NCBI RefSeq assembly: GCF_036227105.1
Contig: NZ_CP109434.1
Span: 1,492,001 to 1,556,000, forward strand
Direction of reading: 5' to 3'
DNA: 64,000 bases
DNA from: Amycolatopsis sp. NBC_01488
GTDB taxonomy: Bacteria > Actinomycetota > Actinomycetes > Mycobacteriales > Pseudonocardiaceae
A model generated the notes under the pieces. That model was not told the DNA's origin and made no database searches. It was given only the letters and a program-made list of their open reading frames with translations. Position numbers and translations under genes: made by a program. Shown in pieces: positions 16,087 through 25,593 of this stretch. Each line of letters begins with the position of its first letter. Within the stretch, counting starts at the first letter, position 1.

Positions 16087-16326
16087 TCAGGAGGAGGCCC
16101 GCGACGAAGCACGCACCCCGCGCCAGCCCAGCACGCCGATGATCGTGCCGAGCACGAACGACACGACCGTCAGCACCGCGTGCACCACGAAGTACGCCGT
16201 GGGCGAATGGTCAGGGGTCCAGGACTGGTCGCTGGCCCACAGGTTCTTGGCGAACGTGATCCAGATGATCCAGGACCACACGCCGAAGGCCAGCAGGAAC
16301 AATGAGGTGCCTCGCGAAATGCGCAT
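16087..16326 (-). CDS. SCO4848-type small membrane protein
   Basis: This 79-aa protein has two transmembrane helices (about 5-25 and 45-68) separated by a short loop containing FAKNLWASDQSW, which matches the conserved SCO4848 family of actinobacteria as I remember it. The function is unknown. It is divergent from the D-Ala-D-Ala carboxypeptidase gene 43 bp away, the same pairing seen in Streptomyces, which hints at a link with the cell envelope. Confidence 0.8.
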   Translation of the reverse strand: MRISRGTSLFLLAFGVWSWIIWITFAKNLWASDQSWTPDHSPTAYFVVHAVLTVVSFVLGTIIGVLGWRGVRASSRASS

Positions 16327-16369
16327 GCCCCTGAGTATGCGACCCGCGCCTCGGCGCTAGATTGCGTGG

Positions 16370-17614
16370 GTGCACTCCGCTGTCTCCCGGTCGCTCAAGG
16401 TCCTCACGACGACGCTCGCCGCCGCCCTCCTGGCCCTGAGCACCCCGGCCTTCGCGGCCCCGGCGCCGCAGCAGGGCCAGTGCGCGAACCGCCAGGCCCC
16501 GCCGGCCCCGGTCGACACGTCCGAGAAGCCCGCGCCCGGCAAGCCGGTCCCGCCCCCGCTGGCCGTGCCCGCCGTCCCGGTCGGCGGCCCGCGGATGGCC
16601 GAGTGCGGCCTGGTCACCCCGGAGGGCGCGCTCAATCCGCCGGACGGCAACACCGCGGCGTCGTGGGTGGTGCAGGACCTCGACACCGGCGCGGTCGTCG
16701 CGGCGAAGGACCCGCACGCCCGCGAACGGCCCGCGTCGCTGATCAAGACGCTGTTCGCGCTCGTCGTCGTCACCCAGCTGAACCCGCAGCAGGTGCTCGT
16801 CGCGACGAAGGAAGACGCCGAGCAGGAGTGCACGTGCGTCGGCCTGGTCGCCGGCGGCCAGTACACGGTCGACCAGCTGCTGCACGGCCTGCTGATGCAC
16901 TCGGGCAACGACGTCGCGCACGCGTTCGCCACGGCGCTCGGCGGGGTCGACTCCGCGGTCGCCAAGATGAACGCGCTGGCGGCCCGCATCGGCGCGCAAG
17001 ACACGCGCACCGCGACGCCGTCGGGGCTCGACGGGCCGGGCATGTCGACCTCGGCCTACGACCTGAGCCTGATCTTCCACTACGCGATGAAGCAGCCGGA
17101 GTTCGCGAAGGTCGTCTCGACGAAGAACTTCGAGATCCCGGCGACCGGCGGCAAGCCGGCCATCCCGATCTTCAACGACAACAAGCTGCTCGGCGTCTAC
17201 CCCGGCTTCCTCGGCGGCAAGACCGGCTTCACCGACGACGCCCGCCACACCTACGTCGGCGCGGCGCAGCAGAAGGGCAAGCGGCTCGCGGTCGTCATGA
17301 TGCGCGCCGAGCAGAAGCCGACGAAGGTGGTCGACCAGGCCGCGAAGCTGCTCGACTACGGCTTCGCGCTGGAGGCCGACCGCGCCGTGCCGGTCGGCCA
17401 GATCAGCTACCAGGCCCCGGTGACGACGCCGGCGAGCGGCGACTCGTCCGTGCTCGCCGACGGCGGGACCGGCAACAGCGGGACGTCCTCGGCCGCGGCC
17501 GCCGCCAAGGAGGACCCGTTCGGCACCACCGGCTGGATCATCACGCTGGTGGTGTTCCTGATCATCGTCGGCGGGTTCGTGGTCGGGCACCAGCGCAGGA
17601 AGGCCGCCGGCTAG
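16370..17614 (+). CDS. D-alanyl-D-alanine carboxypeptidase (penicillin-binding protein, S11 family)
   Basis: This 414-aa exported PBP trims the terminal D-Ala from peptidoglycan stem peptides. It has a signal peptide (about 1-30), a Pro-rich spacer (about 40-75), then a peptidase domain with the three active-site motifs: SLIK (Ser123-Lys126), SGN near residue 180 and KTG near residue 283. A C-terminal transmembrane helix (about 387-405) with a basic tail anchors it with the catalytic domain outside. The GTG start lies about 20 bp after a possible -10 region, so the mRNA may have a very short leader. Its stop interleaves with that of the convergent HxlR gene at CTAG. Confidence 0.93.
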   Translation: MHSAVSRSLKVLTTTLAAALLALSTPAFAAPAPQQGQCANRQAPPAPVDTSEKPAPGKPVPPPLAVPAVPVGGPRMAECGLVTPEGALNPPDGNTAASWVVQDLDTGAVVAAKDPHARERPASLIKTLFALVVVTQLNPQQVLVATKEDAEQECTCVGLVAGGQYTVDQLLHGLLMHSGNDVAHAFATALGGVDSAVAKMNALAARIGAQDTRTATPSGLDGPGMSTSAYDLSLIFHYAMKQPEFAKVVSTKNFEIPATGGKPAIPIFNDNKLLGVYPGFLGGKTGFTDDARHTYVGAAQQKGKRLAVVMMRAEQKPTKVVDQAAKLLDYGFALEADRAVPVGQISYQAPVTTPASGDSSVLADGGTGNSGTSSAAAAAKEDPFGTTGWIITLVVFLIIVGGFVVGHQRRKAAG

Positions 17615-18057
17615 CGGAAGCCGGGGCCGGCCTCGGGGGTTACCCGGTCCGTGGTGATCGCGCCGCCGCAGTGTCCACAAGCGACATACGTTTCGGCGAC
17701 CTCGCCACAGTCCTTGTGCCGCAACAGGATCGGCGGTCCCTCCGGACCGGCCAGGTGCTTGTCGCCCCACTGCATGAGCGTGACGACGGCGCCGAAGAGG
17801 TCCCGCCCGGCCCGCGTCAGCTGGTACTCGGGCCGGTCGGGGGCCACTTCGACGCGGTCGAGCACGCCCGCGTCGACGAGGGTCTTGAGCCGGGCGGACA
17901 ACGTCGGGCGCGGGATCGAGAGGTTGCGCGCGAACTCGCCGTAGCGGCGCACACCGAAGAACGTCTCGCGCAGGATGAGCAGGCTCCACCGCTCGCCGAC
18001 CAGGTCGAGGGCCCGTCCGACCGAGTCCGCCGTGAACCGGTGGCCGAGGTCGTTCAC
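17611..18057 (-). CDS. HxlR-family transcriptional regulator
   Basis: This 148-aa winged-helix regulator contains DLVGERWSLLILRETFFGVRRYGEF and a PRPTLSARLKTLVDAGVL recognition-helix region, both typical of HxlR proteins. The C-terminal tail has cysteines in HKDCGEV and ACGHCGG, a possible metal or redox site. The GTG start overlaps the stop of the acyl-CoA dehydrogenase-like gene by 4 bp (GTGA), so both are in one unit. It probably autoregulates through the two 17-bp direct repeats that overlap the operon promoter at 19170-19203. The ligand is unknown. Confidence 0.9.
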   Translation of the reverse strand: MNDLGHRFTADSVGRALDLVGERWSLLILRETFFGVRRYGEFARNLSIPRPTLSARLKTLVDAGVLDRVEVAPDRPEYQLTRAGRDLFGAVVTLMQWGDKHLAGPEGPPILLRHKDCGEVAETYVACGHCGGAITTDRVTPEAGPGFR

Positions 18058-19160
18058 AGCTGCTCCGTGCGGGCCGGGACGCCGAGCAGCAGCTTGCCGG
18101 ACAGCTCGTAGCTGGCCGGGTTGACCTGGAAGTGGGCGGTCGCCGTGTGGGCGTCGCGGAAGCGGCGCTGCAACGGCGAAGTCTCGTAGATCGCCGCGCC
18201 GCCGCCCAGGTCGTACATGGTTTCCGCGACCTTCGCGGCGGTGCGCGTGACGTGCGTGGCGGCCAGCCGCAGGCCCAGCTTGAGCGCGTCCGGCACCGGT
18301 TCGGTGCCCCGCGCGGCCTGCCAGGCGTCGTCGATACTGGTGTAGAACAACAGCCGCGCCGCGCGCAGGGCGGCTTCGGCCTCCGCGACGGCGGCCTGGG
18401 TCTGTGACCGCTCGGCCAGCGACCGGCTGGAGCCGAGGGGCTTGCGCGTCGAGGCGAGCTCGACGAGGTCGTCGATCGCCCCGCGCGCGTTGCCGAGTGC
18501 GGCCGCCGCGACCGACAGCGCGAAGAAGCCGAAGAGCGGGAAGCGGTGGAGCGCGACAGCGCCCGCGGGCGGCCCGCCCATGACCGAGAAGACGCGGTGC
18601 CCGGGCACGAAGAGCGCGTCGGCCACGCAGTCGTGACTGCCGGTGCCGCGCAGGCCGTTCGTGTGCCAGGTGTCGAGCACCTCGATCTCGGCCTTCGGCA
18701 ACGCGGCGACGTACAAGGCGCTCTCGTGCACGAAGCCGGCGAAGAGCCAGTCGCAGTGCGGGATGCCGCTGCAGAACGCCCAGCGGCCGGAGACGACGTA
18801 ACCGCCGTCGACCTTCTCGCCGATGCCGCGCGGCGCCCAGACGCCCGCGGCGACCGTGCGCGGGTCGCCGAAGACCTCCTCGGCGCACTTCGGCGGGGCG
18901 TAGGCCGAGAGCAGGCTGCTCGTCACGGCGATCGAGACGCACCAGCCGGCCGAGGCGTCGCCGCGCGCGACCGTCTCCGCTGTCTCGAGGCTGAGGGCGG
19001 GTGGCGCTTCGGGGCCGCCCAGGTAGCCGGGGACGCCGCTGCGCAGGAGCTGGGCGTCGGTCAGCTTGGCGACCAGTTCGGCAGGCAGCGCCCGCTGCCG
19101 TTCGGTCACGGGCGCGAGCGACCGAGCGAGAGCGGCGCACTCGCGGGCGGCGTCCAGCAT
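18054..19160 (-). CDS. Acyl-CoA dehydrogenase-fold flavoprotein, possibly a flavin-dependent monooxygenase
   Basis: This 368-aa protein has the acyl-CoA dehydrogenase fold: an N-terminal helical domain, a middle beta domain (GVWAPRGIGEKVDGGYVVSGRWAFCSG, given here as fragments GVWAPRG and VSGRWAFCSG) and a C-terminal four-helix bundle. It lacks the usual catalytic Glu context and resembles group D monooxygenases such as HsaA-like hydroxylases, which need a separate flavin reductase. No reductase is adjacent. It is co-transcribed with the HxlR regulator, suggesting induction by its substrate or a related aromatic compound. The reaction is inference; a simple dehydrogenase cannot be excluded. 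Confidence 0.82.
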   Translation of the reverse strand: MLDAARECAALARSLAPVTERQRALPAELVAKLTDAQLLRSGVPGYLGGPEAPPALSLETAETVARGDASAGWCVSIAVTSSLLSAYAPPKCAEEVFGDPRTVAAGVWAPRGIGEKVDGGYVVSGRWAFCSGIPHCDWLFAGFVHESALYVAALPKAEIEVLDTWHTNGLRGTGSHDCVADALFVPGHRVFSVMGGPPAGAVALHRFPLFGFFALSVAAAALGNARGAIDDLVELASTRKPLGSSRSLAERSQTQAAVAEAEAALRAARLLFYTSIDDAWQAARGTEPVPDALKLGLRLAATHVTRTAAKVAETMYDLGGGAAIYETSPLQRRFRDAHTATAHFQVNPASYELSGKLLLGVPARTEQL

Positions 19161-19169
19161 GAAACCTCC

Positions 19170-19220
19170 GGTTCAGATTTCTTACCGGTTCAGTTTCTTT
19201 ACCGTGCAGCCCGCTGTCAA
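19170..19220 (-). promoter_or_regulatory. Promoter with two tandem 17-bp operator repeats
   Basis: On the minus strand a TTGACA (-35, 19220-19215) is followed at 17 nt by GAAACT. Two adjacent 17-bp direct repeats, 19187-19203 and 19170-19186, differ at only a few positions (plus-strand forms GGTTCAGTTTCTTTACC and GGTTCAGATTTCTTACC). They cover the -10 region and the transcription start, ending 9 bp before the ATG. This layout is that of a repressor operator, most simply for the HxlR protein encoded in the same operon. Confidence 0.65.
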
Positions 19221-20230
19221 GACTTGCGCCGGCCCCCGAGCCACGCGAGCAGCGCTCCGGCGCTGAACGCCCCCGCGACGGCGCCGAGGCCGGGCCCGCG
19301 CTGCACGGTGACGCTCTGCTCGAGCCGCACCGGCGGCGGAGGTGCGACGACCGTGCGCTGGTTCTCCTTGGCCGTCGCGGTCCAGGCCGTGATGAGCAGC
19401 AGGAAGCGCGAGACGAGGTTCGCGAACACGAGCAGGCCGATGACCGGCCCGAACAGCGCCGCCGACGGCGACTTCGTGACGCTGGCCAGGTAGATCGAGC
19501 CGACCTGCTGCAGGATGACGAACCCGATGGCGGCGACCACGGCGCCCTTGACGGCACTGCGCAGCGCGACCTGCTCCCGCGGCAGCCGCGCGATCACCCA
19601 CAGGAAGACGAGGGTGTTGGCGAGCAGGCCTAGCACGATCGTCGCCACGCGGAGCAGGAAGTTCGCCCAGGCGGCCTGGTCGAGCCCGACCAGCTTGAGC
19701 AGGAAGTGCCCCACGCCGCCCCCGACCGCGGTGAGCGCGAACGACACGATGAGCGCGACGCCGAGGCCGATGAGCGCGACGAGGTCCTTGAGCGTCTGCT
19801 TGACGACCGGCTGCGGCTGCTTCTCCTGGCCCCACTGCGCGGTGAGCGCGTCGCGGAGGTTCGACATCCAGCCGATGCCGGAGTAGAGGGCGATGAGCAG
19901 GCCGAAGATCCCGATCCCGCTGCCGGAGTCGAGCGCCCCGTTGACGATGCTCTCGACGAGCTTCTGCAGGCCTGCCGGCACGGAGTTGTTGATCCCGTTG
20001 GTGATCTTGTCGATGATCGTCTTGTCGTGGTTGACGACCAGCCCGACCACGGCGAAGGCGACCATGAACAGCGGGAAGACGGACAGCACGCTGAAGTAGG
20101 TGATGGCGGCGGCGTAGTGGTTGCCGTACCGCTCGCCGAAGGCCTCGTTCGCCCGGATCAGGTGATCGAGCCACGGGTACTTCCGCCGCAGCCGCGGCAG
20201 GAGCTTTTCCTTCGTTTCTTCGTTCGCCAC
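19217..20230 (-). CDS. YihY/virulence factor BrkB family inner membrane protein (YhjD-like)
   Basis: This 337-aa membrane protein has about six transmembrane helices. The AAITYFSVLSVFPLFMVAFA segment (residues about 40-60) is the hallmark of the YihY/BrkB family, and ALYSGIGWMSNLRDALTAQW lies near residue 125. The N-terminal 35 residues are basic and cytoplasmic. The tail (about 300-337) ends with a Gly/Ala-rich hydrophobic stretch and GGRRKS. The molecular function is unresolved. Being next to trpS matches the arrangement in Mycobacterium tuberculosis as I recall it. Confidence 0.9.
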   Translation of the reverse strand: MANEETKEKLLPRLRRKYPWLDHLIRANEAFGERYGNHYAAAITYFSVLSVFPLFMVAFAVVGLVVNHDKTIIDKITNGINNSVPAGLQKLVESIVNGALDSGSGIGIFGLLIALYSGIGWMSNLRDALTAQWGQEKQPQPVVKQTLKDLVALIGLGVALIVSFALTAVGGGVGHFLLKLVGLDQAAWANFLLRVATIVLGLLANTLVFLWVIARLPREQVALRSAVKGAVVAAIGFVILQQVGSIYLASVTKSPSAALFGPVIGLLVFANLVSRFLLLITAWTATAKENQRTVVAPPPPVRLEQSVTVQRGPGLGAVAGAFSAGALLAWLGGRRKS

Positions 20231-20275
20231 TGTGAAACGCTAACCACGCCCGGTGACTCCCGCAACGCGAGCGGC

Positions 20276-22035
<1,760 letters not shown>

Positions 22036-22095
22036 CTGACCCAGGCCCAGCGCGGACCCCCAGCCTGGCGCGGCGAAGCGGCAGGCGCCGAGAGG

Positions 22096-22446
22096 TCAGG
22101 CGTGCGGGCGCTGGGTGAGGAACGGGCGGGTCGGCGTGGCGTCGGGCTCGCCGAGGACGGCTTCGGCCATGGCCGTGACAGGGCCGGGTGGTTCGGGGAC
22201 GGCCGGGGCGGCCTCGGCGACCCGGGTCTTGCGGCGCTGACGCAGCACCCCCAGCGTCATGCCGACGATGCCGAGCGCAACCGCGACCAGCCCGACCGGG
22301 CCGAGCACGCCGAAGCTCTCCGCGTTGGCGTCGGCCTGCGCGGTCGTGACGTCGGCGAACGCGGTCCCGCCGCCGGCCAGCACCACCGCCGCCGGGACGA
22401 GCGCGAGCACCGCGCCCGCGCGGAATCCGCGCAGCGTGGACCGCAT
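22096..22446 (-). CDS. Small exported or membrane protein, uncharacterised
   Basis: This 116-aa protein has a signal-like N-terminus (about 8-32, AGAVLALVPAAVVLAGGGTAFA), given here as the fragments AGAVLALVPAAVVLAGG and GTAFAD, and a second hydrophobic helix (about 45-68). A basic RQRRK stop-transfer segment and a Pro-rich cytoplasmic tail follow. That layout suggests a small extracellular loop and one membrane anchor. I do not recognise a family. The ATG at 22446 was chosen because the reading frame upstream is low-complexity and lacks coding character. The 470 bp upstream contain two inverted repeats but no gene. Confidence 0.6.
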   Translation of the reverse strand: MRSTLRGFRAGAVLALVPAAVVLAGGGTAFADVTTAQADANAESFGVLGPVGLVAVALGIVGMTLGVLRQRRKTRVAEAAPAVPEPPGPVTAMAEAVLGEPDATPTRPFLTQRPHA

Positions 22447-22558
22447 CAGGAGTTGACCTGGGTTGCGCACCGGAGTGCCTCCCGCGAGTGACGAGCGCTG
22501 TGACTCACCTAAGTGCTCACCCATTCGAGTGAGACGCTGCGTGCTACTGGTCAAAAAA

Positions 22559-22587
22559 CTACCGAGCGTGTCAAGACCTGTCGGTAG
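22559..22587. repeat. Inverted repeat upstream of the 116-aa protein and chitinase genes
   Basis: CTACCGA and TCGGTAG form a 7-bp perfect inverted repeat with a 15-nt spacer, in the 468-bp gene-free interval between divergent genes (22447-22914). A second small one (CTCAC...GTGAG) lies at about 22517-22534. They may be regulator sites or structured leader elements. Apart from the DasR-like site, I see nothing else in this interval. Confidence 0.35.
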
Positions 22588-22836
22588 TGATCGACTCGGG
22601 GGCCGAGAGTAGCGCCCAACCAGGACTACGGTCCGGGCGCCCCCAGGGTTCACTCCGATCGCCCAAGCGGGTGTTGCGGAGGACGGAACGCTCATACTCC
22701 GAGTAGAGCCTGGCCGATCCCTGTCCGGCCAGCCTTCACCCGTTCGTCGTAAAAACGCTTCACGCTGTGCCATTCGCCGCAGTGAGGACTGCTCCGATCG
22801 CGGCGTCTTACTCGGAAAACTTTTCACTCGATAGTG

Positions 22837-22852
22837 ATTGGTCTATACCTCT
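22837..22852 (+). promoter_or_regulatory. DasR-like operator (dre) of the chitinase gene
   Basis: ATTGGTCTATACCTCT resembles the GlcNAc-responsive DasR consensus, which centres on TGGTCTAGACCA. The left half-site is nearly perfect and the right half is weaker. It sits 62 bp before the ATG of a GH19 chitinase, and chitinase genes are classic members of the DasR regulon in Streptomyces. No dasR gene is in the window, so the assignment is inference from motif and target. Confidence 0.6.
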
Positions 22853-22914
22853 TGGAGTAGCCCATTCGGCTCGGTCGGACCGCGCACGACCGGCGTGATC
22901 AAGAGGAGTTCCGA

Positions 22915-23643
22915 ATGTCGATTACCCGGTTCCTGAAGCGCGCCGGAGTGGCGGTGAGCGCGCTCGCCGCGGCGAGCGCCGCCGTCGTACTGCCGGCCAC
23001 CACCGCGTCCGCCGCGCCGGACGCCTCCTTCGTCGTCAGCGAGGCCCAGTTCAACCAGATCTTCCCCAACCGCAACAGCTTCTACACCTACAGCGGCCTC
23101 ACCGACGCGCTGTCGGCCTACCCCGGCTTCGCCACCACCGGCGACGCCACCGTGCAGAAGCAGGAAGCGGCCGCGTTCCTGGCGAACGTCGACCACGAAA
23201 CCGGCGGCCTCGTCTACATCGTCGAACAGAACACCGCCAACTACCCGCACTACTGCGACACCAGCCAGCCCTACGGCTGCCCCGCAGGCCAAGCCGCCTA
23301 CTACGGCCGCGGCCCGATCCAGCTCAGCTGGAACTTCAACTACAAAGCCGCCGGCGACGCCCTCGGCATCGACCTGCTCGACAACCCCTACCAAGTCGAA
23401 CAAAACGCCGCCGTCGCCTGGAAGACCGGCCTCTGGTACTGGAACACCCAGACCGGCCCAGGCACGATGACCCCGCACAACGCGATGGTCAACGGCAGCG
23501 GCTTCGGCGAAACGATCCGCAGCATCAACGGGTCCATCGAGTGCAACGGCGGCAACCCGGCGCAGGTGCAGAGCCGGATCGACAAGTACACGCAGATCAC
23601 CGGGATCCTCGGGGTCCCGACGGGGGACAACCTCTCCTGCTGA
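22915..23643 (+). CDS. Secreted GH19 chitinase, catalytic domain only
   Basis: This 242-aa exported enzyme hydrolyses chitin by an inverting mechanism. A signal peptide (about 1-34, ending ASA-AP) leads directly into a GH19 domain beginning VVSEAQFNQIFPNRNSFYTY. The catalytic acid Glu is in VDHETGG and the second acidic region follows. YYGRGPIQLSWNFNY is the diagnostic family motif, and six cysteines fit the usual disulfides. No carbohydrate-binding module is present, making it shorter than many streptomycete GH19 enzymes. AAGAGGAG lies 8 nt before the ATG. Control by a DasR-like repressor is suggested by the upstream site. Confidence 0.95.
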   Translation: MSITRFLKRAGVAVSALAAASAAVVLPATTASAAPDASFVVSEAQFNQIFPNRNSFYTYSGLTDALSAYPGFATTGDATVQKQEAAAFLANVDHETGGLVYIVEQNTANYPHYCDTSQPYGCPAGQAAYYGRGPIQLSWNFNYKAAGDALGIDLLDNPYQVEQNAAVAWKTGLWYWNTQTGPGTMTPHNAMVNGSGFGETIRSINGSIECNGGNPAQVQSRIDKYTQITGILGVPTGDNLSC

Positions 23644-23659
23644 GCCGGGCGCGGCGAAA

Positions 23660-23694
23660 GGGTCTTCCCGGCACACCGCCGGGGAGGCCCTTTT
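23660..23694 (+). terminator. Terminator after the chitinase gene
   Basis: GGGTCTTCCCGGC pairs with GCCGGGGAGGCCC (G-U pairs at two positions) around a 5-nt loop and is followed by TTTT. It lies 17 bp after the stop and is also convergent with the MarR gene end. Confidence 0.8.
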
Positions 23695-23699
23695 CGGTG

Positions 23700-24200
23700 T
23701 CAGGACTGGGGATCGAGGTGGTCCAGGAGCTTGCGCAGGACGTCGTCGAGCAGGCTTAAGTCCTTTCCGGACAGTCCGGACAGGAGTTCGGAGACGTTCG
23801 CGGTGTGCTCGGTCATCGCGGCGTCGACGGCGTCGAAACCCTGGTCCGTCAAGCGGATGCGGAAGCTGCGGCGGTCGTTCGGGTCCAGCGCGCGCTCGAC
23901 GAACCCGGCCTTCTCCAGCCGGTCGAGGCGGCTCGTCATGCCGGCGCGGGACATCATCAGCGTCGCGGACAGCTCGGACGGGATCAGCGTGTAGGGCGGC
24001 CCGGACCGGCGCAGCGCCGCCAGGACGTCGAACTCGCCGCGCTGCAGGCCGAACTTGCCGAACACGCGCTCCTGCGCCGGGCCGAGCACGAGCGCCAGCC
24101 TGCCCATCCGGCCGGCCACGCCGATGGCGGTCAGGTCGAGGTCGGGGCGTTCGCGGTGCCAGGCCGACACGACGGCGTCGACGGCGTCTTCGTCACTCAC
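23700..24200 (-). CDS. MarR-family transcriptional regulator
   Basis: This 166-aa winged-helix dimer has the typical LQRGEFDVLAALRRSG helix, an IPSELSATLMMSRAGMTSRL recognition region and the DPNDRRSFRIRLTDQG wing. The GTG at 24200 is favoured; another GTG three codons upstream is possible. It is divergent from a cupin gene, and a near-perfect palindrome between them (24235-24266) is the obvious operator. It likely represses both itself and the cupin gene, released by a small ligand. Confidence 0.9.
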   Translation of the reverse strand: MSDEDAVDAVVSAWHRERPDLDLTAIGVAGRMGRLALVLGPAQERVFGKFGLQRGEFDVLAALRRSGPPYTLIPSELSATLMMSRAGMTSRLDRLEKAGFVERALDPNDRRSFRIRLTDQGFDAVDAAMTEHTANVSELLSGLSGKDLSLLDDVLRKLLDHLDPQS

Positions 24201-24234
24201 GCCGACCACTCTATTCGACGTCAGCACTATTCGT

Positions 24235-24266
24235 CGCCTGATAGTTTGACAGCAAACTATCAGGCG
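24235..24266. promoter_or_regulatory. Large palindromic operator between MarR and cupin genes
   Basis: CGCCTGATAGTTTG and CAAACTATCAGGCG form 14-bp perfect arms with a 4-nt spacer. It lies 34 bp from the MarR start and 16 bp from the cupin ATG, so it covers the promoters of both divergent genes. The TAGTTTG...CAAACTA core is the kind of element MarR dimers bind. Confidence 0.75.
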
Positions 24267-24282
24267 TGGAACCATCCTGGGC

Positions 24283-24756
24283 ATGACGACATTGCTGGTA
24301 CGCCACGACGAAGCCGAGCAGCTCGGCTCGACCCCCGACACGATGACCCTGCTCGCGGACGTCTCCCAGACCGGCGGGCACCTGAGCACCAACCGCGCGT
24401 CCCTGGGCCGCGGGCGCGATGGCGCGACACCGCACTTCCACACCTCGTCGGCCGAGATGTTCTTCATGCTGGACGGGGAGCTGGAGGTCCTGAACGGCGA
24501 AGACGTCGTGACGATCCGGACCGGCGACCTGCTGTTCGTGCCGCCGCACACGAACCACGCGTTCGGCGCGACGTCGCGCTCGGGCGCGGACGTGCTGATC
24601 GTGTTCACGCCCGGCGTCGAGCGCTTCGAGTACTTCCGGATGATCGACCGGATCCGGCGGGGCGAGGCGTCGCCGGCGGAGATCCTGGCGTCGCAGGACC
24701 GATTCGACAACCACTTCGTGGACAGCGCGACCTGGCGCGCGGCCCGCGCGGCCTAG
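24283..24756 (+). CDS. Cupin-domain protein
   Basis: This 157-aa single-domain cupin carries PHFHTSSAEMFFMLDGELEV near residue 50 (first cupin motif, with metal-binding His, His and Glu) and DLLFVPPHTNHAFGA (second motif). The C-terminal region has ERFEYFRMIDRIRRGEASP. It is probably a metal-dependent small-molecule enzyme such as a dioxygenase or isomerase, but the substrate is unknown. Expression is likely controlled by the divergent MarR protein. Its stop codon interleaves with that of the convergent exonuclease gene at CTAG. Confidence 0.85.
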   Translation: MTTLLVRHDEAEQLGSTPDTMTLLADVSQTGGHLSTNRASLGRGRDGATPHFHTSSAEMFFMLDGELEVLNGEDVVTIRTGDLLFVPPHTNHAFGATSRSGADVLIVFTPGVERFEYFRMIDRIRRGEASPAEILASQDRFDNHFVDSATWRAARAA

Positions 24757-25559
24757 ATGTCGTAGGTGGCGGTGACCGGCGCGTGATCCGACCAGCGCTG
24801 GTCGTAGGCGGTGGCGCGCTCGACGACGACGTCGACGACCTTCTCGGCGAGGCCGGGCGTCGCGAGCTGGCAGTCGATGCGCCAGCCGGAGTCGTTGTCG
24901 AAGGCCTGGCCGCGGTAGGACCACCACGTGTACGGGCCGGGGCCTTCGGGGTCGAGGCGGCGCTGGACGTCGGTGAAGCCGGCCTCGGTGTAGACGCGGC
25001 CGAGCCACTCGCGCTCTTCGGGCAGGAAGCCGGAGTTCTTGCGGTTGCCGCGCCAGTTCTTGAGGTCGACGGTGTCGTAGGCGATGTTCCAGTCCCCCAC
25101 GACGACGACCTCGCGCCCGGCCGCGGCGGCCTTGGCGCGGAGTTCGACGAGGTAGGGCAGAAACGCGGCCATGAAGCGTTCCTTTTCGTCCTGGCGCTCG
25201 GTGCCGACGTCCCCGCTGGGGAGGTAGAGGCTCGCGACCACGACGTTCGGCAGGTGCACTTCGAGGTAGCGCCCGCTGTCTTCGAATTCGGGTTCCCCGA
25301 AGCCGATCCGGACCTCTTCGGGCTCGAAGCGGCTGTAGACGGCGACGCCGTTGCGCCCCTTGACGGCGGAGGGAGCGTGGACCGAGAACCACCCTTCGGG
25401 CTCGACGACGTCCGCGGGAAGCTGCTCCGCCGTGGCGCGCACCTCCTGGCAGCACACGACGTCCGCCTTCGTGGCGGCGAGCCACTCGACGAAGCCCTTC
25501 TTGGCGGCGGCGCGGAGGCCGTTGACGTTCACGGTGGAGACGGTCAGCACGAACAGCAC
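24753..25559 (-). CDS. xthA: Exodeoxyribonuclease III (AP endonuclease)
   Basis: This roughly 268-aa enzyme removes 3' blocks and cleaves abasic sites in base-excision repair. It has the EEP-family motifs: VNVNGLRAAAKKGF at the start, VVCCQEVRAT (metal-binding Glu), SLYLPSGD, VVGDWNIAYDTVDLKNWR and the terminal RIDCQLAT...WSDHAPVTA with the catalytic Asp-His pair. The start is uncertain: GTG at 25559 or 25550. Both leave about 35-45 bp to the divergent MBL-fold gene. Upstream in-frame sequence lies in that neighbour and is not coding for this protein. Confidence 0.93.
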   Translation of the reverse strand: MLFVLTVSTVNVNGLRAAAKKGFVEWLAATKADVVCCQEVRATAEQLPADVVEPEGWFSVHAPSAVKGRNGVAVYSRFEPEEVRIGFGEPEFEDSGRYLEVHLPNVVVASLYLPSGDVGTERQDEKERFMAAFLPYLVELRAKAAAAGREVVVVGDWNIAYDTVDLKNWRGNRKNSGFLPEEREWLGRVYTEAGFTDVQRRLDPEGPGPYTWWSYRGQAFDNDSGWRIDCQLATPGLAEKVVDVVVERATAYDQRWSDHAPVTATYDI

Positions 25560-25593
25560 GCTACCGGCCGGCGGCTCTGCCAGACTGCCGGGC

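Noticed and set aside
22843..23676. 277-aa minus-strand frame opposite the chitinase gene
   Set aside because: The chitinase on the plus strand has clear signal peptide, GH19 motifs and terminator; the antisense frame has no family features.
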